Of a DNA stretch of 64,000 bases, positions 50,585 to 59,172 are shown piece after piece. The notes below the pieces were generated by a model that was given only the letters and a program-made list of their open reading frames with translations, was not told the origin of the DNA and did not search any database. The DNA lies in assembly GCA_045805265.1 (NCBI GenBank), contig JBJMLO010000013.1, forward strand, positions 570,137 through 634,136, read 5' to 3'. The translations under genes were made by a program, and so were the position numbers. This DNA is from JBJMLO01 sp045805265. GTDB lineage: Bacteria; Actinomycetota; UBA4738; JACQTL01. How positions within the stretch are numbered: position 1 is the first letter of the stretch; every line of letters starts with the position of its first letter.

Positions 50585-51586
50585 TCACCGGCGGAACCGG
50601 TCTCCCGCCCGGTCGGCGAGGTGCTCGGGGGTCAGGTCCACCGCCCCCTCCCAGTGCAGCCGCTCGAAGTAGGTGGCGTCGGAGCGGTACAGCGGGCGGA
50701 GGTTCGACCGGCAGGCCATCCGCAGGTTGAGCCAGTACCCGGCGGCGCCGCGGGGCGCACCGTACAGCGCCATGTTGAAGCTCTGCAGGCCGAGCTCCGC
50801 GTAGAGCCCGAGCGCGGTCGCGATGCCCGCCCCGAGCTCCTCGACCGCGTCGTCGTCGAGGTCGCCGGGCGCGCAGGCCCCCGGAACCAGCGCGCGGAGC
50901 TCGGCCGGGGCGATGGGTGCGAATGAAGCCAGCCACTCGACCCGGCCGGTGGAACCCAGGTATCGCGGACCGGCCCGCCGTTCCGCCTCGAGGTACTCCT
51001 CGAACCGCCCGTCGGCTCCGTGGGCCAGGTGCGCCTGCATGGTGGTGGGCACCGGGTCCACGCCGCCCTGCAGGTGGGGATGGAACAGCGAGCTCCCGGA
51101 CGGCAGCATGTGATTGGCGTTCACCGACCCCCACGCGGGCTCCGGCAGGCGCTCGCTCGCCGATCGGACGAACGTCACCTGCGTCCACAGGTTGTCAGCG
51201 ACCAGGCGGGGGGTCATCCGGTCGAGCGGCAGGAAGTGTTCCCGTGGCGAGTACACCGAGACCGCGGCGTGCTGCGCGTACGTGAGGATGTTCGGGAACA
51301 GCACCGCCTGGCCCCGGCGGATGCGCCCCTCGGGCCACCCGTCCGGCGGGAGGCGGGGCGTCAGCTCCTCGACCCGATCCCCGCAGAACGGGCACCCCTC
51401 GCGGGTCTCCTCGGCCACGGCCGCGAGGTCGAAGTCCTGCGGCGGGATCAGCGGGGCGGGCGCTGTCAGGATCCGCGACGAGTGACCGGTGAGCGGGTCC
51501 CACCGCACCTCGACCTCGGTGGGCACGGGGTCGACGGCTCCCGGTGGGATCGTCGATCCGACCAGGCGCCGGGAGCGCAGCTCCAC
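50585..51586 (-). CDS. Galactose-1-phosphate uridylyltransferase-like (GalT/HIT superfamily)
   Basis: The 333-residue protein has GalT features: EVRWDPLTGHSSRILTAPA, a zinc pair in CPFCGD, FPNILTYAQHAAVSVYSPRE, and the catalytic triad region SGSSLFHPHLQG (HPHLQ). Some segments diverge from classical GalT, so a related nucleotidyltransferase or phosphorylase is possible. GTG at 51586 follows GGGGAG located in the end of asd. The stop is 18 bp from the convergent kinase gene. Confidence 0.8.
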   Translation of the reverse strand: MELRSRRLVGSTIPPGAVDPVPTEVEVRWDPLTGHSSRILTAPAPLIPPQDFDLAAVAEETREGCPFCGDRVEELTPRLPPDGWPEGRIRRGQAVLFPNILTYAQHAAVSVYSPREHFLPLDRMTPRLVADNLWTQVTFVRSASERLPEPAWGSVNANHMLPSGSSLFHPHLQGGVDPVPTTMQAHLAHGADGRFEEYLEAERRAGPRYLGSTGRVEWLASFAPIAPAELRALVPGACAPGDLDDDAVEELGAGIATALGLYAELGLQSFNMALYGAPRGAAGYWLNLRMACRSNLRPLYRSDATYFERLHWEGAVDLTPEHLADRAGDRFRR

Positions 51587-51591
51587 GGGCG

Positions 51592-52620
51592 TCAGCTCCC
51601 GGGGAACAGGGCCTCCGCGATCTGCACGGAGTTGAGCGCCGCGCCCTTGCGGAGGTTGTCCCCGCACGCGAACAGCAGCAGGCCGTCGTCCCGGCCGGCC
51701 GCCCGGCGGACCCGGCCCACCAGCACGTCGTCGATGCCCGCGGCGTCGAGTGGCGTGGGGTACTCGCCGCGGTGCGGGTCGTCGACCAGCCGCACGCCGG
51801 GCGAGCGCCCCAGCACCTCGCGGGCCTCGTCCGGCGTCACGGACCGTCCGAACGTCGCGTAGATCGACACCGAGTGCCCGGTCACGACCGGGACGCGGAC
51901 CACGGTCGCCTGGACCTCGAGGTCGGGCAGGTCGAGGATCTTCCGGGCCTCGTTCAGCAGCTTGCGCTCCTCGCCGGTCCAGTCCTCCTCGTCCATTCCC
52001 CCCTGCAGCGCAAGGACGTTGAACGCGATCGTGCGGCCGAAGACGTCGCCGGCCGGCAACGCATCATGGTCGGGTGACGCGAGCGACTCCACGTCGGCGC
52101 CCAACTTCCCGACCTGCTCGGCCAGTTCCCGGATGCCCTTCATCCCGCTCCCCGACACCGATTGGTACGACGACAGCACGAGGCCGGTCAGCCCGAACTC
52201 CCGGTGCAGGGGGCCGATCGCCATCAACGCCGCAATCACGGTGCAGTTGGGGTTGGCCACGATCCCGTGGTGCCCGGCCAGGGCGTGGGCGTTGACCTCG
52301 GGGACGACCAGCGGAACGTCCGGGGCCATGCGCCACGCGCTGGAGTTGTCCACGCACACCACGCCTGCGGCCGCGGCGTCTCGGCAGAGCGCCAGGGACA
52401 CCGCCGCCCCGGCCGACAGCAGCGCCAGGTCGCACCCGCGCAGGGTGTCGACGGACGCCTCGCCGACCGTGACCTCGTCGTCCCGGAACCGCACGCGCGA
52501 GCCGGCGGAGCGCGACGACGCGAGCGGCACGAACTCGTCCACCGGGAACGCCCGCTGCTCGAGCGTTCGGGTCATCTCCCGGCCGACCGCGCCGGTCGCG
52601 CCGACCACCGCGACGCGCAT
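51592..52620 (-). CDS. asd: Aspartate-semialdehyde dehydrogenase
   Basis: The 342-residue protein has the NADP site VAVVGATGAVGREM, the catalytic Cys in IVANPNCTVIA (near residue 127), SGSGMKGIRELAEQ, and the catalytic His in VTGHSVSIY. It makes aspartate semialdehyde for lysine/diaminopimelate, threonine and methionine. Its ATG directly follows the lysC stop, so lysC-asd-galT-like form one transcript. Confidence 0.97.
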   Translation of the reverse strand: MRVAVVGATGAVGREMTRTLEQRAFPVDEFVPLASSRSAGSRVRFRDDEVTVGEASVDTLRGCDLALLSAGAAVSLALCRDAAAAGVVCVDNSSAWRMAPDVPLVVPEVNAHALAGHHGIVANPNCTVIAALMAIGPLHREFGLTGLVLSSYQSVSGSGMKGIRELAEQVGKLGADVESLASPDHDALPAGDVFGRTIAFNVLALQGGMDEEDWTGEERKLLNEARKILDLPDLEVQATVVRVPVVTGHSVSIYATFGRSVTPDEAREVLGRSPGVRLVDDPHRGEYPTPLDAAGIDDVLVGRVRRAAGRDDGLLLFACGDNLRKGAALNSVQIAEALFPGS

Positions 52621-53859
52621 CTAGTGCTCCTCCCGGGCGACCACTTCGTGGGCCAGGTCGAACTTCGCGTGGATGGCACGCACCGCCCGGTCGGCATCGG
52701 CGGCGCGGACCACGCACGACACCCGGATCGAGGACGTCGAGATCATCTCGATGTTGATGCCTTCCTCGGCGAGCGCCGCGAACATGTCCGCGGCCACGCC
52801 GGGGTGGCTCTTCATGCCGGCGCCGACCAGCGAGACCTTGGCGACGCCGTCGTCCATCTCGAAGCCGATCGAACCGACCTCCTGGGTCACGCGATCCATG
52901 ACGGACTTCAGTCGGGGGAGGTCCACCTTCGGCGCCGTGAACGAGACGTCGGTGCGCCCCTGGTGGGAGACGTTCTGCACGATCATGTCGATGTTCACAC
53001 CCTCGTCGGCCACCGCGCGGAAGATCGTCGCGGCCACGCCGGGACGGTCGGGGACGTCCACCAGCGTCACCTTCGCCTCGCCGTCGTCGCTCGCCACGCC
53101 GCTGATCAGGGCCTGTTCCATGCGCTCGTCTTCCTCCGTCACCCACGTGCCGTCCTCGCCCGAGAACGACGACCGCACGTGGAGCAGCACGTTGTTCCGC
53201 CGAGCGTACTCGACGGCCCTGCTCTGGAGAACCTTCGCGCCCGACGCGGCCAGCTCGAGCATCTCCTCGAACGAGACGGCGTGGAGCTTCCGGGCGGCCG
53301 GCTCGACGCGGGGGTCGGCCGTGAAGACGCCCTGCACGTCCGTGTAGATCTCGCAGAACTCGGCGCCCAGCGCCGCCGCCAGCGCGACCGCGGTCGTGTC
53401 CGAGCCGCCCCGCCCCAGTGTGGTGACGTCGGCGGTCGCCGACACGCCCTGGAACCCGGCGACGATCACGATGTTCCCCTGCTCGACCGCCTGGAGGATC
53501 CTGCCCGGCCGGACGTCGATGATCTTCGCGTTCCCGTGCCGGGTGTCGGTGATGATCCCCGCCTGCGAGCCTGTGTAGGAGGCCGCCCGGTGCCCGCGCT
53601 CGTTGATGGCGATGGCCAGGAGCGACATCGCGATGCGCTCTCCCGCCGTGAGGAGCATGTCGAGCTCGCGGGGATTGGGGACCGGAGCGATGTCGTGCGC
53701 CATGCGCATGAGGTCGTCGGTGGAATCCCCCATCGCCGAGACCACCACGACGACGTCGTAGCCGCCCTCCCGGGCCCGGGCCACCCGCTCGGCGACGGCC
53801 CGGATGCGCCCGGCGTCACCGACGGACGTCCCGCCGTACTTCTGCACGATGACCGGCAC
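52621..53859 (-). CDS. lysC: Aspartate kinase
   Basis: The 412-residue protein opens with the kinase signature VQKYGGTSVGD. It also has VVSAMGDSTDDLM, GRGGSDTTAVALAAALGAEF and SRAVEYARRNNV, and it ends with two ACT domains (VTLVDVPDRPGVAATIFRAV and VSLVGAGMKSHPGVAADMFA) that normally give lysine/threonine feedback control. The GTG start at 53859 follows GGGAGG. Upstream ATG codons would add a basic stretch without homology. It overlaps nothing and is divergent from the DinB-like gene. Confidence 0.97.
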   Translation of the reverse strand: MPVIVQKYGGTSVGDAGRIRAVAERVARAREGGYDVVVVVSAMGDSTDDLMRMAHDIAPVPNPRELDMLLTAGERIAMSLLAIAINERGHRAASYTGSQAGIITDTRHGNAKIIDVRPGRILQAVEQGNIVIVAGFQGVSATADVTTLGRGGSDTTAVALAAALGAEFCEIYTDVQGVFTADPRVEPAARKLHAVSFEEMLELAASGAKVLQSRAVEYARRNNVLLHVRSSFSGEDGTWVTEEDERMEQALISGVASDDGEAKVTLVDVPDRPGVAATIFRAVADEGVNIDMIVQNVSHQGRTDVSFTAPKVDLPRLKSVMDRVTQEVGSIGFEMDDGVAKVSLVGAGMKSHPGVAADMFAALAEEGINIEMISTSSIRVSCVVRAADADRAVRAIHAKFDLAHEVVAREEH

Positions 53860-53964
53860 GCGACAGCGCCTCCCGGGGCCGGAGGCAAGAGCGTAACAGC
53901 CACGTCCGGCCTGTTTTCCGCGCCGGGACCGCATGCGCCGCCCACGCCGTGGTGCCACCGCCGG

Positions 53965-53970
53965 TAGATT
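53965..53970 (+). promoter_or_regulatory. Putative -10 box of the DinB-like gene
   Basis: TAGATT lies eight bases before the ATG at 53979, in the 119-bp divergent gap with lysC. Confidence 0.4.
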
Positions 53971-53978
53971 CACCGTCC

Positions 53979-54518
53979 ATGGACACCCTGGACGAGCACG
54001 GCCGTCCGCACCCTCCCCTTGCGGACGACGAGACCGCCACCCTCGTGGGCTACCTGGAGTACCACCGCGCGACCCTGGCCTGGAAGTGCGGAGGACTGGG
54101 CGAGGAAGGCCTGAGGGCGACCCTCGGCGCCTCGGCGATGACGCTGGGCGGGTTGCTCAAGCATCTGGCAATGGATGAGGACGACTGGTTCTCCTGGATG
54201 CTGCACGGGCGGGACCGGCAACCCCCGTGGAACACGGTGGACTGGGACGCCGAGCCCGACTGGGACTGGCGGTCGGCCGCCGAGGACTCACCCGAGCAGC
54301 TCTTGGCGCTCTGGCGTGACGCCGTGGCCCGCTCCCGCTCCCTGGTCGCGGAGGCGCTGGACGATGGCGGCCTGGACCGTCTGGCCCGGCGAACCTGGCC
54401 GGACGGTCGGGCCCCCAGCCTGCGATGGATCCTGGTTCACATGATCGAGGAGTACGCGCGCCACAACGGCCATGCCGATCTCCTCCGGGAGTCGGTGGAC
54501 GGGCTCACCGGCGAGTAG
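53979..54518 (+). CDS. DinB/DUF664-family protein
   Basis: The 179-residue four-helix-bundle protein has the family's spaced histidines and hydrophobic pattern (TLGGLLKHLAMDEDDWFSWM, WILVHMIEEYARHNGHADLL). These form the metal site of DinB-like transferases that act on small thiols. The substrate thiol in actinobacteria is often mycothiol, but none can be assigned here. The ATG fits a leaderless start. Confidence 0.85.
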   Translation: MDTLDEHGRPHPPLADDETATLVGYLEYHRATLAWKCGGLGEEGLRATLGASAMTLGGLLKHLAMDEDDWFSWMLHGRDRQPPWNTVDWDAEPDWDWRSAAEDSPEQLLALWRDAVARSRSLVAEALDDGGLDRLARRTWPDGRAPSLRWILVHMIEEYARHNGHADLLRESVDGLTGE

Positions 54519-54526
54519 CCGCGGTC

Positions 54527-55192
54527 TCACGCGACGTGGGTGGCCGAGGGGACGAGCTCGGTCGGGCGGTCGGCGTCGAACAGCAGTCGGCGGAGGAGCG
54601 CCTGTGGCCAGCCGTCGCGGGCAGCGACCGCACGGATGCCGACCATGCGGCGGGCCAGGATCAGCCCGAACACCGCCCCGCCCATGGCCACCAACGCACG
54701 GGGCTTGCCCTGGAGCGCCGCCACCACGGGGACAGCGGCGAAGCCGAGCGTGCTGGCCGGGCCGGTGTGTCCGAGAGCCTTGCCCGCCAGCAGGATCGAG
54801 CCCGCGACGACCATCGGCCAGGGGAGGAACACCAGCGTCACGCCGGACGCCGCGGTGATGCCCCGCGCCGCGAACGGCCGCGCGTAGAACGGGAACGCGT
54901 GCCCGGCCACGACGGCGACGCCGGTGGCCGCCTTCCATGCCGGCTCCAGACCGGACCGGTCGGCGGCTATCGCGACCAGCGCCGCCTTCGCCAGATCGCC
55001 GATGATCGCCGCGGCCGCCGCCCCTGAGCCCGCGTGGGCGGCCAGCAGGACGTGGGCGTCTCGCTCGGACGCATCACCCGACGCGGCAGCCATGACACGC
55101 TGGGCGTCCCGCACCCGCGCGACGACGTAGGCGAACTGGATCGTCCCGGCGAGATATCCGGCCCCGACCCATCCCCAGCGACGGCGCCCCAT
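54527..55192 (-). CDS. PlsY-like glycerol-3-phosphate acyltransferase family membrane protein
   Basis: The 221-residue protein has about five hydrophobic segments. Three PlsY-like blocks are seen: GAGYLAGTIQFAYVVAR, GDLAKAALVAIAA and GHAFPFYARPFAARGITAAS. They resemble, but are more divergent than, the canonical SxPxxxxxxG, GDxxKG and GHxxPxxxxFxGGKG motifs. It may be a specialised or inactive paralog. It is convergent with the DinB-like gene. Confidence 0.7.
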   Translation of the reverse strand: MGRRRWGWVGAGYLAGTIQFAYVVARVRDAQRVMAAASGDASERDAHVLLAAHAGSGAAAAAIIGDLAKAALVAIAADRSGLEPAWKAATGVAVVAGHAFPFYARPFAARGITAASGVTLVFLPWPMVVAGSILLAGKALGHTGPASTLGFAAVPVVAALQGKPRALVAMGGAVFGLILARRMVGIRAVAARDGWPQALLRRLLFDADRPTELVPSATHVA

Positions 55193-55268
55193 TTCACGGG
55201 AAGTCTAGGGAGCGCCGCGCTGAGGCATTTCCCCGATCAGCCAATCCCCGAGCTGAAAGAGATCGTGC

Positions 55269-56087
55269 TCAATCGGGGTGGAACGCCAGCCCGACGAGGC
55301 CGGGGCCCGCGTTGGCCCCGATCGCCGGGGTGGATTCCACGAGGTACTCCTCGACGATCTCGGCTCGGTTCCGCACGAGTTCCAGGAGCATCGCGGCGTC
55401 GTCGGCCGCGTCCGCGTGGAGCGCCGCGACATGCAGCCTCGACCCGCCGGCCGTCCGCACGGCTTCGTCGGCCACCATGGCCAGGGCCCTGGACCGGGTC
55501 CTGGGGCGGCCCACCGCATCGATCTCGCCGGCGACCAGGCGGAACACCGGCCGGATCGACAGCGCGGTCGCGGCGTAGGCCTGCAGCTTCCTCACCCGGC
55601 CGGAGCGCCGGAGGTGCTCGAACGACTCGATCGCGCCGAGGAGCCGGACCCGCCCGGCCATCTCCCGGGCCCGCTCGACCGCCCGGTCGAGGCCCTCCGC
55701 CGCGACCCGGGCCGACTCGATCGCCACGAACCCCTCGCCCATGCTCGCGCTGCCGGAGTCGACGACCTCGACACGGCCGTCGAACCGCTCGGCGGCCAGG
55801 CGGGCCTCGTGATGCGTCGCGGACAGCTGGGCGGCCAGCGTGACGCACACCACGTCGCCGGCGCCGGCTCGCTCGAACCCGTCCAGCCAGTCCCCCACCG
55901 ACGGCGCCGCGGTCGTGGCGAGGTCGCCGGCGCGCAGCCGCTCGTAGAACCTCGCGCCGTCCATGTCCTCGCCGTCACGATAGGTCTCGTCGCCGAACCG
56001 GATCTGCAGCGGCACCACGGTGATCCCCAGCTCGCGCGCCAGGTCCGCCGGCACGTTCGCCGCGCTGTCCGTCACCACCGCCACCAC
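55269..56087 (-). CDS. DegV-family fatty-acid-binding protein
   Basis: The 272-residue protein has the DegV pattern: VAVVTDSAANVPADLARELG, TTAAPSVGDWL (the fatty-acid-binding TSxPS-like segment), VVDSGSASMGEGFVAIESAR and LRRSGRVRKLQAYAATALSI. These proteins bind fatty acids (FakB type), sometimes feeding a FakA kinase not present here. The GTG start at 56087 follows GGGAGGAA. Confidence 0.92.
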   Translation of the reverse strand: MVAVVTDSAANVPADLARELGITVVPLQIRFGDETYRDGEDMDGARFYERLRAGDLATTAAPSVGDWLDGFERAGAGDVVCVTLAAQLSATHHEARLAAERFDGRVEVVDSGSASMGEGFVAIESARVAAEGLDRAVERAREMAGRVRLLGAIESFEHLRRSGRVRKLQAYAATALSIRPVFRLVAGEIDAVGRPRTRSRALAMVADEAVRTAGGSRLHVAALHADAADDAAMLLELVRNRAEIVEEYLVESTPAIGANAGPGLVGLAFHPD

Positions 56088-56143
56088 GTCGATTCCTCCC
56101 TGGGCCTACGCCCGCCCCCGCCGGGGCTTCGCATGTGCGCCCG

Positions 56144-56149
56144 TAGGAT
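56144..56149 (+). promoter_or_regulatory. Putative -10 box of the MFS gene
   Basis: TAGGAT lies nine bases before the MFS ATG, with no ribosome-binding site between. Confidence 0.4.
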
Positions 56150-56158
56150 TGTTCACCG

Positions 56159-57493
56159 ATGGCGAACGACGGCCAAGGGGGCCTCCGCACCCTGTTCCGG
56201 GTTCGGGGCTTTCGGCGGCTGTTCGCCGGGCAGGCGGTGTCGGGTCTGGGCGACTGGGTGGCGACGCTCGCGTTCATCGCGCTGGCGTTCGACCTCACGA
56301 GGAACCAGACGGCGGTCGCGATCGTGCTCATCCTGCGGCTGGTCCCGCCGGTCTTCGCCGCGCCGGTGGGCGGCATCCTGGCCGACCGGCTGGACCGGCG
56401 GCTGGTGATGGTGACGTGCGACCTGACCCGGGCCGCGCTCATCGTGCTCGTGCCGTTCGTCCCGATCGTCGGCGTCTACGCGATCGCCTTCGCCCACGAG
56501 TGTGTTTCGCTGGTGTTCCTCCCGGCGCGCGACGCCAGTGTGCCGCTGCTCGTGGACAACGAGGATCAGCTCCCATTGGCCAACGGGTTGATCCTGGCGT
56601 CGTCGTTCGGCTCGATCCCGCTGGCGGCGGGGGCCTTCGGCGGACTGCGGCTGGCCGCTTCGCACATCCCGTCGTGGGTGCCGTTCGGCAACGCGCTGCG
56701 GTCGCACCCCACCGCGACCGCGTTCCTCTTCGACTCGGCGACGTTCCTGTTCTCCGCCGCGATGGTGGTGCGCATCAGCCGGATCCCGCGCGGGACCCGG
56801 CCGGCGGACCAGCCGGCGTTCAAGGGGCTGGCGGAGGCGTTCCACTACCTGTGGAACACGCCGATCCTGCGGTCGCTCGCCGCCGGGCTGGTCGTGTCGA
56901 TGTTCGGCGGCGGCGTGCTGGTCGCCGTCGGCATCGCGTACATCCACACGACCCTGCACGGGACCGACATCGACTTCGGATGGCTCGCGGCCCTGTGGGG
57001 GCTGGGAATGGCGATGGGGCTCGGCGTCGTCCGGCTCCTGGTCCGGGAACGCGGCGAGCGGTGGGTGTTCCTGGTAGCCGTGACCGCGTGCGGCGGCATC
57101 CTCGTGGTGATGGCGCTGCTGCCGTACCTGTGGCTCGCGTTCGCGATCTCGGTGGCCTTCGGCATGGCGTTCTCTGTCGCGATCATGGTGGCGCTGTCCA
57201 TGACCCAGCGGGTCACCGAGGACCGCATCCGGGGCCGCATCATGGGCGGCGTCCAGATGCTGTTCCGCGTCGGCTTGGGCGCCGGCGCGCTCGGCATCGG
57301 CGCCCTGGCCCACGCGATCGGCCGCGTCCACTTCCTGATCACACTCGACGGCAACCAGTTCGGCCTGCTGGTCGGCGGCTCGCTGATCCTCCTCGGCGCG
57401 GCCGCCTCGGCCGGCGTCCTCAAGCACGCGAAGGCGATGCAGGTGGAACTCGAGAAAGGGGCCGACTCACCGGCGCCGTCCCCGGCGACCTGA
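56159..57493 (+). CDS. MFS transporter (MFS_3/TetV-like exporter)
   Basis: The 444-residue protein has about 11-12 transmembrane helices. Its start, GFRRLFAGQAVSGLGDWVAT, and motif A (GGILADRLDRRLVMVTCDLT) are typical of the MFS_3 branch that includes macrolide and other drug exporters. A charged C-terminal tail follows. The substrate is unknown. It is likely expressed alone from a leaderless promoter. Confidence 0.9.
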   Translation: MANDGQGGLRTLFRVRGFRRLFAGQAVSGLGDWVATLAFIALAFDLTRNQTAVAIVLILRLVPPVFAAPVGGILADRLDRRLVMVTCDLTRAALIVLVPFVPIVGVYAIAFAHECVSLVFLPARDASVPLLVDNEDQLPLANGLILASSFGSIPLAAGAFGGLRLAASHIPSWVPFGNALRSHPTATAFLFDSATFLFSAAMVVRISRIPRGTRPADQPAFKGLAEAFHYLWNTPILRSLAAGLVVSMFGGGVLVAVGIAYIHTTLHGTDIDFGWLAALWGLGMAMGLGVVRLLVRERGERWVFLVAVTACGGILVVMALLPYLWLAFAISVAFGMAFSVAIMVALSMTQRVTEDRIRGRIMGGVQMLFRVGLGAGALGIGALAHAIGRVHFLITLDGNQFGLLVGGSLILLGAAASAGVLKHAKAMQVELEKGADSPAPSPAT

Positions 57494-57497
57494 GGAG

Positions 57498-57866
57498 TCA
57501 GGAGACAGATCCGCGGAGTCGTGGGCGTGCTGCGATGACCAGGGCACCCCCCGCCGTCATCCCGAAGAGCAGCACGCCAGCAGGCAGGACCGGGAGCTGC
57601 TCCGGCGTGGGCGCGGGCGTCTCGACGATCGGACTCGTGAGAGAGTCGCAGGGGTAGGCGACCTGCCAATCGACGAACCCGAAGATCCCCGAAGGCGGTG
57701 GGGGCGGGTCCGGGCAGCCACCACTCGCCACGGGTACTCGCTTCGGCGCCGCAAGCACCAGGCAGAGCATCGTCGCCAGCACCAGCGCCACGAGCCCGAG
57801 TGGAATACGCCTGACCTGGGAACGCCGGGCGCGTCGGCGGAGCTTGCGCACGCGAGACGAGGTCAT
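57498..57866 (-). CDS. Small membrane protein of unknown function
   Basis: The 122-residue protein has a very basic N-terminus (SSRVRKLRRRARRSQVRRI) and a first hydrophobic helix (residues ~21-39). A Cys/Pro-rich outside region (SGGCPDPPPPP, YPCDSL) and a second helix near the C-terminus (~95-113) follow. The pattern resembles small anchored exported proteins. I recognise no family. It is convergent with the MFS gene, leaving 4 bp between the stops. Confidence 0.55.
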   Translation of the reverse strand: MTSSRVRKLRRRARRSQVRRIPLGLVALVLATMLCLVLAAPKRVPVASGGCPDPPPPPSGIFGFVDWQVAYPCDSLTSPIVETPAPTPEQLPVLPAGVLLFGMTAGGALVIAARPRLRGSVS

Positions 57867-57914
57867 ACGCTCGATGATGGTGGACCCGCGTTCCGGTCGC
57901 AATTCCTCGCCAGG

Positions 57915-58503
57915 ATGGTGCTGATGAAGAGCTTCGGCGAGTCGATGCGAGTGAGGAGCGCGGACAACCACGCCGACTTCCTGCTGCCGCTCCTGCGCAA
58001 GGATTTCCTCGTCCTCGACGTGGGGTGCGGGGAGGGGACCATCACGGTCGTCATGGCCGAGCGGGCCCGTCACGTCGTCGGCGTCGATCCCTCCAGTGAG
58101 CGATTCGAAGACGCACGTGAGTACGCGTCGCGGCACCGCATCGAGAACGTCGAGTTCCGGCCCGGCAGCGTGTACGCGCTCGACTTCCCTTCTGACCAGT
58201 TCGACGCATGCCTGTGTCACTCGGTGCTCGAGACGCTCGACCGGCCGCTCGATGGCCTCGCCGAAATGCGTCGAACCCTCAAGGCGGGAGTGGTCCTCGG
58301 GGTCGCCTGCGTGGAGTACGGGGTCGTTCGGGTTGGAGCCGGCGGATGAATGCAACCACGGGTGGTACGCGCGCTCGGCGACCGCGAACGGACTGGCGAC
58401 AACGAGTGACCTAGAGGCGATGCGCCGAGCCTGGATCGAGTGGTCGATGTCGCCGGAGGCTTACGCGGCGTTCGCCTGGTGTCGGGCCCTGGGCTTAAAG
58501 CCC
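57915..58503 (+). pseudogene. SAM-dependent methyltransferase remnant (internal deletion and frameshift)
   Basis: The first ~130 codons encode a class I methyltransferase (FLVLDVGCGEGTITVVMAER as the SAM site, RHVVGVDPSSERFEDARE, SDQFDACLCHSVLETLDRPL). After VACVEYG near 58320 the frame is lost and stops at 58347. Two bases out of phase, a methyltransferase-like C-terminus resumes: LEAMRRAWIEWSMSPEAYAA, then FAWCRALGLKP. The stretch between is far shorter than in intact homologs I know. Internal deletion with frameshift is the best reading; the truncated 144-residue product is unlikely to be active. Confidence 0.7.
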
Positions 58504-58552
58504 AGCTCAGGGCCCGCCGACTCCGGGGGCCCGGCCGGGGCCGGGCAGGGCT

Positions 58553-59146
58553 TCACATCTCGCGGCGGCCTTCGAGAGCTTGGCCCAGGGTGATCTCGTC
58601 GGCGTACTCGAGATCGCCGCCGACCGGGAGGCCGCTGGCCAGCCGGGTCACCCGGATGCCGGCGGGCTTCAGCAGCGCGGCCACGTACATCGCCGTGGCA
58701 TTGCCCTCGAGGTTGGGGTTCGTGGCCAGGATGACCTCGACGACGCTGTCGCGCTGGACCCGGTCGAGGAGCTCCTGCACCCGGAGGTCCTCGGGGCCGA
58801 TGCCGTCGAGCGGGCTGATCGCGCCGCCCAGCACGTGGTACCGGCCCTTGATCACGCCGGCCTTCTCGATCGCGGCGACGTCCTTGGGTTCCTCGACGAC
58901 GCAGATCGTGGTCACGTCGCGGCCGGCGTCGCGACAGATCCGGCACAACTCGCCCTCGGAGACGTTGCCGCACTCGTCGCAGAACCGCATCAGGTCCTTG
59001 GCCCGCTGGATGACCTCCGACAGCCGCCGGGCCTCGTCGGCCGGCGCCTTCACCAGGTGGAACGCCAGGCGTTGCGCCGACTTCGGCCCGATGCCGGGGA
59101 GCCGGGCCAGCTCGTCGATGAGGTCCTGGATCGGTCCCTCGTACAC
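58553..59146 (-). CDS. recR: Recombination protein RecR
   Basis: The 197-residue protein has the helix-hairpin-helix region [20 protein letters not shown], a C4 zinc finger [16 protein letters not shown] (residues ~56-71), and a Toprim domain with [15 protein letters not shown] and [20 protein letters not shown]. It works with RecO in gap repair. The start is GTG at 59146. It follows dnaX closely, the conserved dnaX-recR order. Confidence 0.97.
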   Translation of the reverse strand: MYEGPIQDLIDELARLPGIGPKSAQRLAFHLVKAPADEARRLSEVIQRAKDLMRFCDECGNVSEGELCRICRDAGRDVTTICVVEEPKDVAAIEKAGVIKGRYHVLGGAISPLDGIGPEDLRVQELLDRVQRDSVVEVILATNPNLEGNATAMYVAALLKPAGIRVTRLASGLPVGGDLEYADEITLGQALEGRREM

Positions 59147-59172
59147 GGCTCAGGCACCCCCGCCGGGCACGC

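Noticed and set aside
53860..53978. Lysine riboswitch before lysC
   Set aside because: The gap to the divergent DinB-like gene is about 119 bp, too short for the ~170-nt riboswitch, and no core motifs were seen.
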